A model generated the notes under the pieces. That model was not told the DNA's origin, ran no database searches, and saw only the letters and a program-made list of their open reading frames with translations. Of a stretch of DNA of 64,000 bases, positions 45,390-56,012 are shown in pieces (the stretch's first letter is position 1; each line of letters starts with the position of its first letter). Origin of the DNA: Sialis fuliginosa (lineage: Eukaryota; Arthropoda; Insecta; Megaloptera; Sialidae); assembly GCA_961205875.1 (NCBI GenBank), contig OY540815.1:20211638-20275637 (forward strand), read 5' to 3'. The translations under genes and the position numbers were made by a program.

Positions 45390-46359
45390 ATTTATGAATT
45401 TGATATTTTTAGAAGTATAAAATATACATATGTTAAATATGTTCTTTATGATTTATTGTAGCGTTGTTTGCATCTAGAAATTTGCTTTTTTATTGAGAAA
45501 ATAATGGATAAATTGAAATAAATTTGAGAAAATTCGTTTCTTTTATATCAGTAAAATATACTCCCTATAAAGATTATGTCATATCAATGGGAGAAAGGTT
45601 AGAAAAGGTTTCATTCTTACACAAAAAATTGATAGTCACGAATAAAAATCTGAGCGTAATATTTCAGATTTTTTTACTTCATGAAGAATATTTTTTATTG
45701 AATGTTTAGCAAAAAATGCTTAAATATATATGAAGTATTTACCACTTATCCGATTTACGTGTTTTTTTTTTTTAATTAATAGTAAATCAAGTCGACAAAA
45801 AGTTTCCTTCCCGCGCACTCTTTTGCAAAACGCTGCCTAAACCGTTAAATATTGAACAAAGTAATGTAATAAAGAACTGTGTAAAATCAAAATATCTAAA
45901 TAAAGTCTACGATAGCGTATATCTAACTATTATATTTAAGCCACAATGACTGCTTTTATGTTACGTGAACTTACGACCTGCAAAACATTAATCCTTATCG
46001 AAATAAATAATTTCATCGTCATAAGTACTTAATGTAGATATAATCTGCTTTTTACAGCATCCAGTTTGATCTTTCAGTTTAGGAAATAACTTTAAATAAG
46101 TTATATACGGTAAAATATTATTAATAACGCGCGAATTGTAGAACAAGTGCCGCGTCGAAGCATCTCAGCCGCCATTCGAACTCTTTCGGCTCGGCCGTTG
46201 TCTTTTGATCGTCAATTGTTTATTTTGTTTTCAATAATTAACTTTTAAATCTAAACAGAACAAAAATGATTTGTACTTTTTGTTATTTAGTTGTTATTAC
46301 AATAATAACTAATCGTGTTTTAATTATATTTTTCAAAAGTCCTAAACAATAATTCCGTA

Positions 46360-46392
46360 GTCCACGCGAGCGAAGCTGCGGGTACAGCTAGT
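46360..46392 (-). repeat. CTAGCTGTACCCGCAGCTTCG repeat end
   Basis: On the minus strand it reads AACTAGCTGTACCCGCAGCT then TCGCTCGCGTGG, the well-known opening of abundant insect retroposon-like repeats (compare 53151). Only about 33 bp survives, directly before the family A copy. Confidence 0.6.
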
Positions 46393-46419
46393 TATCTTAT
46401 AAAATCATACACGCATTTT

Positions 46420-47229
46420 GCTTCCTCGCAATATCGAAGATACGAGAAGCTATGTGATCGTTTCAGATTGAGACAAAAAAAAAGTTCTCCAATTTCAAAA
46501 TTTTAAATTTATTTATCCGTTTCACGTCAAGACAAACACTTTTCGTTCCGTGTCTGTTTGTCTGTCCGTGTGTCCGTCCGTCCGTCTGTCCCCTGAATCC
46601 TTGTCACACGCATAACTCATAAACCACTGAACCGATATTATTGAAACTTGGTCGGATGGTTGGGTTTGGTTTGAGGACGGTCCCATTTCATCAATCATCA
46701 AAATCGTGTGTAAGGGGGAGGGGTGACACCCCAAAATATTTATTTTTTCAAGATATCTCAAGAACGACACATGTTACGAGAAAATTTTATAGAATATTTT
46801 TTGTAGAGAATTAAATTTCCTATAATATGGGTCTACTACGTTTGTTGTAAAATATTCCCTTACAAAGATTTATCTAAATTAATTTTAAAAATTCGTGTTT
46901 TGTTTTTCTAAATTGATATTTGATTGGATATATTAAGTGTCATTTTGACATTTCAAATGTCACTTTGGCGTTTTAAATGTCACTTTGACGTTTTAAATGT
47001 CATTTTGACATTTGCATAAATTTAGATTTAGATTGAAATTGTCAAAAAATTAAAAATATATGAAAAAATTTTCAGGTGCGTTTTAAGAAAAAATTCGAAC
47101 TAAGATTTTTTAGTAAAATTTGTATAAAAATTAAATAGTTAACCAATGCCAGGCAATTTATCTTAACACTATAGGTTTTAGTGAATTTAGCACGAGGAAG
47201 CACTGTGCATTTACTTGGCAGATGTTTTT
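46420..47229 (+). repeat. Family A interspersed repeat, longest copy (about 0.8 kb)
   Basis: Starts GCTTCCTCGCAATATCGAAG and ends AGCACGAGGAAGCACTGTGC, so GCTTCCTCG / CGAGGAAGC (46420-46428, 47193-47201) form short terminal inverted repeats. In order it holds a CTCCAATTTCAAAATTTTAA block, TTCACGTCAAGACAAACACT, the GTCTGTCCGTGTGTCCGTCC run, CCCTGAATCCTTGTCACACG, CACTGAACCGATATTATTG, a GACGGTCCCATTTCATC block, the 20-bp minisatellite and a tail CTTGGCAGATG. Non-coding. It serves as the reference for the truncated copies at 592, 16508, 35551 and 58649. Confidence 0.75.
46938..47015 (+). repeat. 20-bp minisatellite, 3.9 units, inside family A
   Basis: Units TGTCATTTTGACATTTCAAA, TGTCACTTTGGCGTTTTAAA, TGTCACTTTGACGTTTTAAA and a final partial unit. 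The copy at 58649 has only one such unit, so the number varies between family members. Confidence 0.9.
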
Positions 47230-47235
47230 ACTCCA

Positions 47236-47971
47236 CCACTGGACTAGATTCGTACCTGTATTTACCTGATCCCAAACAACACATTCCCTTGTTACCCCTA
47301 CAACCCCTTGCTTCAACACACATCCCCTCAACAAACTTGCACAACCACTATTAATGTTTATCCTCGCGAACCCTCGCTAAATTCCGTGCGTCGTTTGCCA
47401 TTAAGTAAATATTTTGATTTATTCAAAATATCGAAATACTCGTTTGGACGAAATGTGCTAAATTAATTTTGGCGTTTTCAATTTGTATTTTTTCATTAAT
47501 TTAACGGTAGGGTGATATAATAAAATATCGGTATGGAGAACCATACATGACTTCCATGTTCTTTCTATCTTTTTAAATATACATTTTTTTAAATATTTTA
47601 TTTATATAACCTACTACTATGAATATACATATCGTAATACATTAAAAAAACATAAAAACTTACAACGGTTACAGCTCTTTTTGCCATTTGTATATAAATA
47701 TTAGTTTTCTAATGTCAAAAGCATAATACACATTCGTAGAAAAACTAATTTGACAATTTCAATTTAGTTGCATTTGTTTCCAAGGCAACATGAATTAATG
47801 ACATATTAGTATTTAAAATTCAAATTTTAAGTGTATTTTTCACCCTTTTAATGGCTGTTTAGGCACGTACAAATAATAAATGTCCCTTAGATTCAATTGA
47901 ACTGCAAATGTACCAAATCTTATCAAAATTAGTGAGATAATACTCGCAATATTCACTTTTTAGACGAAAAA
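47236..47971. other. No gene
   Basis: A CCCTTGTTACCCCTACAACC pyrimidine-rich stretch at 47285-47350 is the only compositional feature. Confidence 0.4.
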
Positions 47972-48302
47972 AGTTACAGAATTTCGAATATTTCCAAAAC
48001 CCCTCATCCGATTAGCACCAAAATCAATAGGTCTGGAGTACTCACTGAGACAAACATTTTCCCCAAAAATAATTCAGATCGGTGAATTTTTACAGTAGTT
48101 ATCGTGAACGAAAGAAAATTCTACATCCGCACAGACACACAGACACACGGACACACAGACACACAGACACACGCACAGCCGCCATGCGGAAATTAACTTT
48201 TCTTTAAGTTTTGAAGTTAGTACAATCAGAATTTGTCATTTTCTCGGACACGATTTTTCGATGGTATTACAATACTTCCATTTCTTTCAGAACATGGAAG
48301 TA
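47972..48302 (+). repeat. Family C interspersed repeat, copy 2, with ACACAGAC run
   Basis: Best copy of the family: AATTTCGAATATTTCCAAAA, CCGATTAGCACCAAAATC, GGTCTGGAGTACTCACTGAG, CCGCCATGCGGAAATTAACT, CGATGGTATTACAATACTTC, AGAACATGGAAGTAAA. The (ACACAGAC)-type run at 48131-48175 is expanded relative to copy 1. Confidence 0.7.
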
Positions 48303-49024
48303 AAAAACATTTTGTCTTTCACCGCTTGTACAGGATGATTCGTTTTAATCAATTCACTAAAAATATCTCAAAACTTTGAAGTCATAAACTAACATTCTGG
48401 GGGGGAGGGGGGGGTCAGAATCAGATAAATTTGAATGACCTTAAAAATGCATCTTAAATTTAAGCACTTTTTGCCGGTTGGGATTATTTAAAAAAATTAT
48501 GGTTTTCGAGTAAAAAAATATTGAAAATCCAAAATATTTTGTATATTTTCTACCATCTTAAAACTGACATTAAAAAAAATATTTCAGTTTATTCAAACTG
48601 ACCTTTTAAAGGTCAATTCATAGTGTCAGTTCTGTGCGCCTTTAAAATCCAAAACATTTTTTTTTAATTTGTTATTTTGGAAATTATCCACTGGAAAGTT
48701 AAAAAAAAACACTCGATAGAAGCTCCAAAATATTCATGTGCATTAATTGACATTACTTTATTAAATTTCTCCGAAAATTGAACCCGAATAAAAAATGTTT
48801 CTATACAAAAAGAAGGTTAACCTTAAAAATACATTCTAAAGATCAGCTACTCTCCCCAAAAACTAATCAAAAAAACTGAGAAACTGTAGAAACTTCTAGA
48901 ATGTTTAAAATTGATGTATTATAGAGGACATGTAATGCAAAAACAAAACATTTATTTATAATATGAATAAATTAACATTACCTATACAGTATACACATTA
49001 ATATAATGTTCCTCTTATCGTTCC
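48303..49024. other. No gene; G7AG8 tract at 48399-48414
   Basis: TGTACAGGATGATTCGTTTT at 48339 resembles a DNA-element end of the TACAGGGTGATTCA type and shares CAGGATGATTC with the 153-bp array unit. GGGGGGGAGGGGGGGG follows at 48399. Confidence 0.4.
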
Positions 49025-49061
49025 AAGGGTTCCGCTAGGGTAAAAAGGTTGAGAAATACTG
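49025..49061 (-). mobile_element. hAT-like terminus (solo end)
   Basis: On the minus strand CAGTATTTCTCAACCTTTTT then ACCCTAGCGGAACCC is the standard hAT opening. No partner end was found. Confidence 0.55.
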
Positions 49062-52000
49062 CATTAATATAATAATAATAACCAAAGTAGTGGTAAAATA
49101 TCATAAATCAAATATAGTGTCGCGTATCTTAACAAAAATAAGGTTCACATTTGTTTTTTAATATGCAAATGTATAGTACTTAAATATCGACATAAATATT
49201 ATAAAGGAGGTAATAATTCGTGTGTAATAAAATTCTAAATGATATCTAAAACATTTCTTAAGTTTTGCGGTTTATAATGCTATAATATTAACGGTAATAA
49301 ATTTAATATATATGGCCATAAAAATAATTTTTCTCCACATTTAACGCCAGCATTAGATATTGATGTCTGTGGCCTATTACTATTTTTTGTGAAAATTTAA
49401 AATTCTTAGTAGGTAATAAGTTCTCATAAAGTGATCATTTGCTTTTTTCTTCTCTGTTAAAATATTTGCAGAGTTTCCGATTTTTTTAAGTTATTCAAAA
49501 ATATGGAAATCAAAACATTCTGTTGGTTTTATAAAATGAATTAAGATTCATTATAGCGTACTTCGAATAATACTTGAATATTTTCAATTTAAAATAAATA
49601 TTTGAGCGACTCGAAGAACCTTAAAACGTACTTTAAATGATCAGGCAATTTTCCAGAAAACGGCAAAACAAAGAACTGAAACAAAGGGAATTTCTTATAT
49701 TTATGTATGTATTAATACAATACTTATTGTGCCATTAAATAGAGCCTGTAGCAAAATAAACTACGTTAAAAAATATTATAGTGCTTACTTTTGACACTAC
49801 TGATAACATACTATTTATATAAATAATATATTATTATAAATACTTACATGTTTTTAATCTAAGAAGTTACAATAAATGAAACTTAATGATCAACTTAAGT
49901 ACTGAACATCCGTTTGAAATGAGAATTAATCTTTTATTAGCAATAAGGATGTGAGTACGAAAAAAACGTCAGGAACAGGAAAGAAAATAATTCACACATT
50001 CATTCGCCTTCAGTGGACTGGAGACTCACACTTGACCCAACAGAATGTTTTCAAGTAGTTTGCAGAAAACAGTTCACATAAGGATTTTTTTTCAAGTACT
50101 CGAATTTATTTAATATACGTAATGGCTACAAAAATACAATTGGATGTAGAAATTCGAAAGTTTTAAAAATATTAATTATATTTTCTTAATATAAAATTGA
50201 TTTTATTTTTCCTCTTATAATTTATAAAAAAAAAACTTTTTTTAGTTTTCGAATTTACAAATTAAACCAAAAATCAGTTTTTAAAAACCGATAATCTTAA
50301 TTTCAACCGGTGTATTCTTACAAATACATTTTATTAATATTTCGAACTTAGTTAATATGGGTAGTGGCTATGAAACACAGCTGGAAAAAAGTTTTTAAAT
50401 TTGTATACGCATCATGTTTTCTTCTAGATATAAATTGTTGAGAATTTCAACTACGTTGCTGATTTGTGAGATATATTACTTTCTTAAAAAATTACTTTCT
50501 TCAACATTATGTGCACTGCTGTTCAAAAATATTTCAAAAAAGTATCTTTCGCTAAGTAGCTTTTCTTTAAAAAGTTTAATATAGAACGATAAATTCCACA
50601 TATTTCTAACAGAGTTCCATATAACTAATGACGTACCTAAGCGTTAATTTCTCATGTTATTTTTCTTGAAATTTATCTCTTTACTTTCTCATGTATAACT
50701 TATAATATATAGCTTAGAAAGTAGAATACATAATTACTTCATAAAAAATATATTTATATTAAAGCTTCACATGAGATTTTCTTAAATATTTTCACGATAA
50801 AACGTGCTTATTGTTTTCGAGGCAATACTAGCATGAGAAACTTAGGGCATTATAATACAAAATCATTTGCATTAAAAAAAAATCAATATAAGAAAATGTT
50901 TGCAAAAAAAGCTTGTAGGATCAGATCTACAACTTACGTTAGAATATATACTTTCCACATTTATTAATTTTTTTATATCATAAAATAAATCAATAGAGTA
51001 AACATTATGTTATACGAAAAAAATCAATGTAATTTGAGTCTTTCAGATGCCAATTGACTTAATTCACTTATCAAAGAGTTGATGCTTAAGAATCTTACAT
51101 ATTTAAACAAATTTATTTATCCTGTAAACGTAATTTGCATTTTTAAAAGTTAATAAAACATCTTAAAATTATTTCATTAAGGATATGATCTAAATTTATA
51201 TGAAAATAGCAGGAATTATAATATTATGTTGACTTTATGTGTTTATCTTTCACTTTTTGTTTAGGAAATCAACGTTTGTTTTGGAACATTATTTTTGATA
51301 AAATAAATATTTGATGTTTATTTTATATAGTGAACATAATATTTTGCACATGATATAAATCAAAGGTAATTCTTGTTAACTCGAAAGAATATTTATGTCT
51401 ATTTTTTTATATTTTAATTAAACAAAAATCTATTTTTTTTTTAAATATAGACATCCTTAATGTTATCGTAGAAAAAATAAATTTAAGAAACGAAAGTTAG
51501 TAAAAAACAACAAAAATATTTATGACAACATAAGCGGGATTTCCTAAACGGTAAGAGATACAGATTCGGTTAAATGAGATGAATTATTTGTAAGGAAGGG
51601 GTGAGTATTACTACATCAAAAAATAATAATAATTGTGTAAGGAAATTATTTTTATTTTTTTTTTAAATGGTTCATTACAGAAAAAAAATGTGTATTATAA
51701 AAGTTGTAGAGAACGTTTTTTTCTCTAATTTATGTTCTATTATTTTTTTTTGTATCTTTTATGAATTGACAAAAAAATAATAATTTTAGTTTTTATTTAA
51801 AAGTATTTATTCTTACAACTGTCAATTAATTAAATAGATGTATAGAAATAATAATAAATAAAATGTGTTGAACTGTTGAAATATCAAATAAATATGAAGC
51901 CATTGACAAAACCATTTTTTTAAACAGGTAAATTATTATAACGATTTATATAATAATAAAAACGTTTGAAATAAAATCACAGAATAGAATAGAACTATAT

Positions 52001-52820
52001 CTCAAACATTAACAAAAACAAACAGTAATTTCTTCTATATCATGATGTATAAAAAAGTCCTGTGCCGACCAGGGCAGTTTATTATTCCATGCTTACTTCA
52101 TTCATACACAAAATCAGTTGTCTGGTTATCGCTTAAAATATTATTTGCCTAGGAAGTTATTTGAGTATATAAATCCAACGACATCAACTCATCAATGATA
52201 ACAGACTAATTGTGTTCAACCCCCCATCCCCCCGTGGCGGAGGTTATTAAAGTTTACACAATATGTCACAGTCAGCTTCGTGAAATGGCGATCTCAGTAC
52301 TACTGAAAACGATAACAAGTATAACTTATCTTCATCTCTGTTCATACAATATTGCTGCGTCTATTCCCGCATTACATAACTCATTTGATACAAAGTGGAC
52401 CGAAATCAGAAAAAAGTGGCCAATAATACAATTTCGTGAATTCTCATTTCTCATAATATTTGATTTTTCCAAACTCTTTTTGAGGTATCAATGTTGAGAA
52501 AAATGTCCGTAACTTTTTAATTACTGATCGAATTAATTTTTTATTGATAATTTTGAAATCAATGTATAAAATCTAGATGACGAAATTTTGTCAAGAAAAT
52601 TAAGTATCAGAACCAATATGAAATACGCATCTACGTTTTGAAAAATACATATTCATTTTCTATAAAAATAAATTGAAGCCCCCCGAGGCTTGACTCGCAC
52701 TTGACATTTTTTTAATAATAATTGGTCGGATTATAAAAGCTTTTGTTTAATTAAATGACTAATTATTATTGCCAATCATACATTACTGATATAAGTAGTT
52801 TTGAACTAGTTTGTATTAAA
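49062..52820. other. 3.8 kb with no gene or recognised repeat
   Basis: The longest featureless stretch in the window. The 95-codon frame at 52210-52497 is motif-free. CAACCCCCCATCCCCCC at 52218 is a C-rich patch. Confidence 0.45.
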
Positions 52821-52965
52821 GAGCACCGCGCCAACATCTCTCCCCGCTACCACGTTCCGAATCCCTCGATGGCACTCTACTGCTCCCCGGCACCGCCACC
52901 ATAACAGCAGTTTTGAGCGTTTACATATCTAGATAGTCGCATAATGGCGCGATCAAAACAACCTC
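52821..52965. other. GC-rich island, possible conserved non-coding element
   Basis: GAGCACCGCGCCAACATCTC, CCGCTACCACGTTCCGAATC, CTGCTCCCCGGCACCGCCAC, ATAGTCGCATAATGGCGCGA stand out sharply from AT-rich flanks. No frame reads through convincingly and no repeat partner was seen. Confidence 0.3.
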
Positions 52966-53150
52966 ATACATAGAAATTTACTACAGCACTCTACCATGGT
53001 CCAGTGGCGTTCAATATATTATTGAAACATATTGTAGCTTCACTACAATGTACGATTCAGCGTATCTTTCTATCTATTCATTACTTTATACTTTTATTTT
53101 ATTGCATTACTGTTCAACACTTAGGCATCATTTCATTGACAAATTTATAT

Positions 53151-53735
53151 GATACTAGCTGCTACCCTTGGCTTCGCTCACGAATGAAACTAATTACAAC
53201 CATTCATATGTAAAAGAGTGTGAAATATAAATTTTTTCTATATTTTGGTTTTCATTCATTATGCAAAATTGTAAATATCTTGACTGCCATGCGAGATAGG
53301 GGGTTGTTTTTCCTTCTAAAACCCTACCCTATGGTATTTTTCCCGCCGGATCGAATAAAACTAATTACAACCCTTCATATGTGCCAGGGGATGAAATCTT
53401 TATTACTAAAAAAAATCCCCTATACAAATTTTTCAACCCTTTTGCAATTCCTTAGCGGTTGAATTTTTGAAATACGAAGTAGCATATGACCGTCCTCGGT
53501 ATGCAAGCTATCTCACTGCCAAATTTCATCATGATCGGTAAAGCGGCTTAGTCATAAACAGGTAACAAATAGACAGACTGGGAGATACACTTTCGCATTT
53601 ATAATATAAGTCGCGACTCCTATGTAAGATAAGGGGTTGTTTTGCCCTCTTCCATAGTATTTTTCCCGCCAGATCGAATGTAACCAATTACAACTCTTCA
53701 TATGTGACAGGAGGTGAAATATTAAATTTTTCTTA
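53151..53735 (+). repeat. Retroposon-like insect repeat with repeated internal module
   Basis: Begins GATACTAGCTGCTACCCTTG, GCTTCGCTCACGAATG and reaches a typical end: CCAAATTTCATCATGATCGG, TAAAGCGGCTTAGTC, AGACAGACTGGGAGATACAC, TTTCGCATTTATAATATA (ending 53608). The module AACTAATTACAACC-TTCATATGT occurs at 53188, 53358 and, as AACCAATTACAACTCTTCAT, at 53683. The last copy lies beyond the first end, as if a second partial copy were joined on. No reverse-transcriptase frame; non-autonomous. Confidence 0.6.
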
Positions 53736-53807
53736 ATTTTTAGATTTACGGTAAAACAGTTAAAATTCGAGATTTGATCAGACGAGATAAGACTTTCATC
53801 TTGTCTC

Positions 53808-54090
53808 ATGCGCAGTCCTAAAAATATAGTCCAACGTTTCGTCATATGTTGCGCTGGACCATCAATAACTATGTCCAGTGATAAAAAAATCAAATTGATG
53901 GGCGTCACTGGTCGCTATTTTGCAGAAAACTCTCATACATTGGATTTATATTCGCGAGAGTTCGTGTACAAAATTCGATCGTTGTTTGTCGGGCATTTTA
54001 ATGCGACGTGTTATTCCGTGCAAGTTTTATGAATATTAGACGGGCACGCGAAAATAAATAAGCGGCCCGTTTGTTTTTGTTTAAATTATT
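53808..54090. other. GC-richer unique segment, function unknown
   Basis: CATATGTTGCGCTGGACCAT, GGGCGTCACTGGTCGC, TATTCGCGAGAGTTCGTGT, AAATTCGATCGTTGTTTGTC, GACGGGCACGCGAAAATAAA, AAGCGGCCCG. A 74-codon forward frame covers much of it (53808-54032) but starts at ATG by chance as far as can be told and has no known motif. Conserved non-coding element is the leading guess; a short exon is the alternative. Confidence 0.3.
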
Positions 54091-54984
54091 ATCGTTTTCT
54101 AGATATTCCCTTTGTGTATTTTTTTCGTTTGTGCATTTAAAACAATGTGTAAATGCGGACAATACGTTTTACAAAATGCGTGAGCAATTATTATTATGTT
54201 TTAATTTATATATGACTGCAATATTATGTATATTCACATATGTATGGTAAAATTTACATAAATTTTAGTTTAAATGTGACAATTTTTAAATGCATTAAAG
54301 TTTTAGATTGTATAATATGATACTAAATTTTAATGTAACTTAACGAGAAATACGTTTTGTTTCTGGTATAATGAATAAATATTGCTATTTTATTGGAGCG
54401 TTAAAAACGTTAAATAATTTAAATATGTGTTTAAATTCAGCAAAACCATTTTATTTTAATTTAAGGCAGAAATTTTCAAAACTCAAATGTGTTGAATTCA
54501 TAATTGGTAAAAAATAAGTTCTTCCGGCCTTTTTATATAATTAAAAAATCACATTTATTGTTTGACTTGAAAACAATTACAGTGTTAGTAATAATTATTA
54601 TAAAGGTAAATACATAATACATTTTTTACGAAAGAAAAAAGGTCATATCTTTTTATGGAACATAATAAATAAATAAAATATGTTTTTAAATTTTTCATAA
54701 AGTTTATATCAGTCTTTCCGATCTCAGGAGATAAGCATTTAAATCAAATAAATAAAAATAAACTGAGAAGTAGTGAGTGGTCATAAAATGTATTGATTTC
54801 CAATAAATAATGATTTACGACAAATCTTATGTTTTTATTTATTGTTTTATTTGAAATTGTGACCAAGATTGACATAGAATCTAATAAAAAAATAAATAAG
54901 TATTTGATATTTTGTATGTAATGTGTTTTTTTAATTTATTTTTGTAATTACTTAACTAATTACTGATGTACATATTTACTTTTT
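54091..54984. other. AT-rich sequence, no feature
   Basis: No repeat, frame or motif noticed. Confidence 0.5.
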
Positions 54985-55300
54985 TGAGTTCCAATGAAAC
55001 CCTATTAATCTCACTTTGTCGTCCGTACGTATGTATGTACGTCCATTCTTTTTCAGTCAAAGAAAAATATCTTGTAAACTATATAAATTATAAACTTGAA
55101 ATTTTAACAGAACATGTAAAATGATGCCCTCTAGTGAAAAATTTGAAAAAATAATTTTTCAGAGGGGGCGGAGATAAATACGTAAAAAATGTATAGTCAA
55201 ACCAGTGAAATTTGACCCTTTTTTTAGATCAAAAATAGCGCTGCAAGGGGCTCCAAGCAGTAATTTAATTCCCCCCCCTCCTCTAGCTCGTTGATTTTGT
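54985..55300 (+). repeat. Family B interspersed repeat, copy 3
   Basis: GAGTTCCAATGAAACCCTAT, TAATCTCACTTTGTCGTCCG, a GTACGTATGTATGTACG block in place of the CCGTCC run, CTTTTTCAGTCAAAG, CTTGTAAACTATATAAATTA, CAGAACATGTAAAATGATGC, then AAAAATAGCGCTGCAAGGGG and TTCCCCCCCCTCCTCTAGCT, collinear with 1482-1700. Confidence 0.7.
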
Positions 55301-55944
55301 TATTTTTAACACATATTTTGGCGTTTGATTAATCTCCGTCCAAAAAAATACATCTTAATTAAAATTATAACTCACTAAATAAACAAAAAATAGTTCCGGC
55401 CATAACCGGAATAGAATTCCGACCGTACTTGAATTTCGGCACACACAATTGTATACAAACATATATGTGAATATAACTTTGTATAAAACATAACCAACTA
55501 ATCAACGAATACTTCAACGCAATCCCACAAAACGGGAAAGTTCGGTAACAACACATTATCGCAGCATTCTGAGCCATAAACGAGCAAAATATGAACGTAT
55601 ATCGCGTACAACAACAAAGCCTTCCCGAATAAAGTGTATTTAACCATCTTTACCAACGCAAGCCATAATTGTTTTTAGATGAGAACAACTTAACACAATC
55701 CCATGTGTATTAAATGTGTTACGTACGTTGTACCCGCAACTCTATTCCTGCATAAATATCTGTGAGAGTTTGTGTTCATGTTAAAATGAAGAAATCAAAA
55801 CTTAGGTAATCAGTGGCGAGTCATTAAGGTAGTACATTAAACACGAAAACATATGTACATAAATGTTGTTTTACATTCTTCATATGTTTTCTTTTATAAC
55901 CACAAAGAACTGTCAAAAGTTATATACTGTACGTTTATTTTATT
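55301..55944. other. No gene
   Basis: A 70-codon minus frame (55365-55577) carries no recognised motif. Nothing repeated. Confidence 0.4.
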
Positions 55945-56012
55945 TCCATGTTTCGAAGGAAATGGAAGTATTGTAATACCGTCAAAAATCGTTTCCGAGA
56001 TAAAAATAGATT
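55945..56012 (-). repeat. Family C 3' end fragment
   Basis: CCATGTTTCGAAGGAAATGG, AAGTATTGTAATACCGTC and AAAAATCGTTTCCGAGATAA are the reverse complement of the last 70 bp of family C (compare 48240-48300). Confidence 0.6.

Larger units (their letters stand above)
43857..46359. other. No gene; two eroded family N copies listed separately
   Basis: Otherwise AT-rich. CGAGCGAAGCTGCGGG-type repeat debris begins just after its end. A compositional bump occurs at 46135-46200 (GTGCCGCGTCGAAGCATCTC, TTTCGGCTCGGCCG), too short to interpret. Confidence 0.35.

Noticed and set aside
31770..49061. hAT-like left end at 31770 and right end at 49061 as one element
   Set aside because: 17 kb apart, with several unrelated insertions between and no transposase; they are more simply two solo ends.
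53552..53908. 118-codon minus-strand open frame
   Set aside because: It crosses from a retroposon-like repeat into unrelated DNA and has no motif; chance frame.
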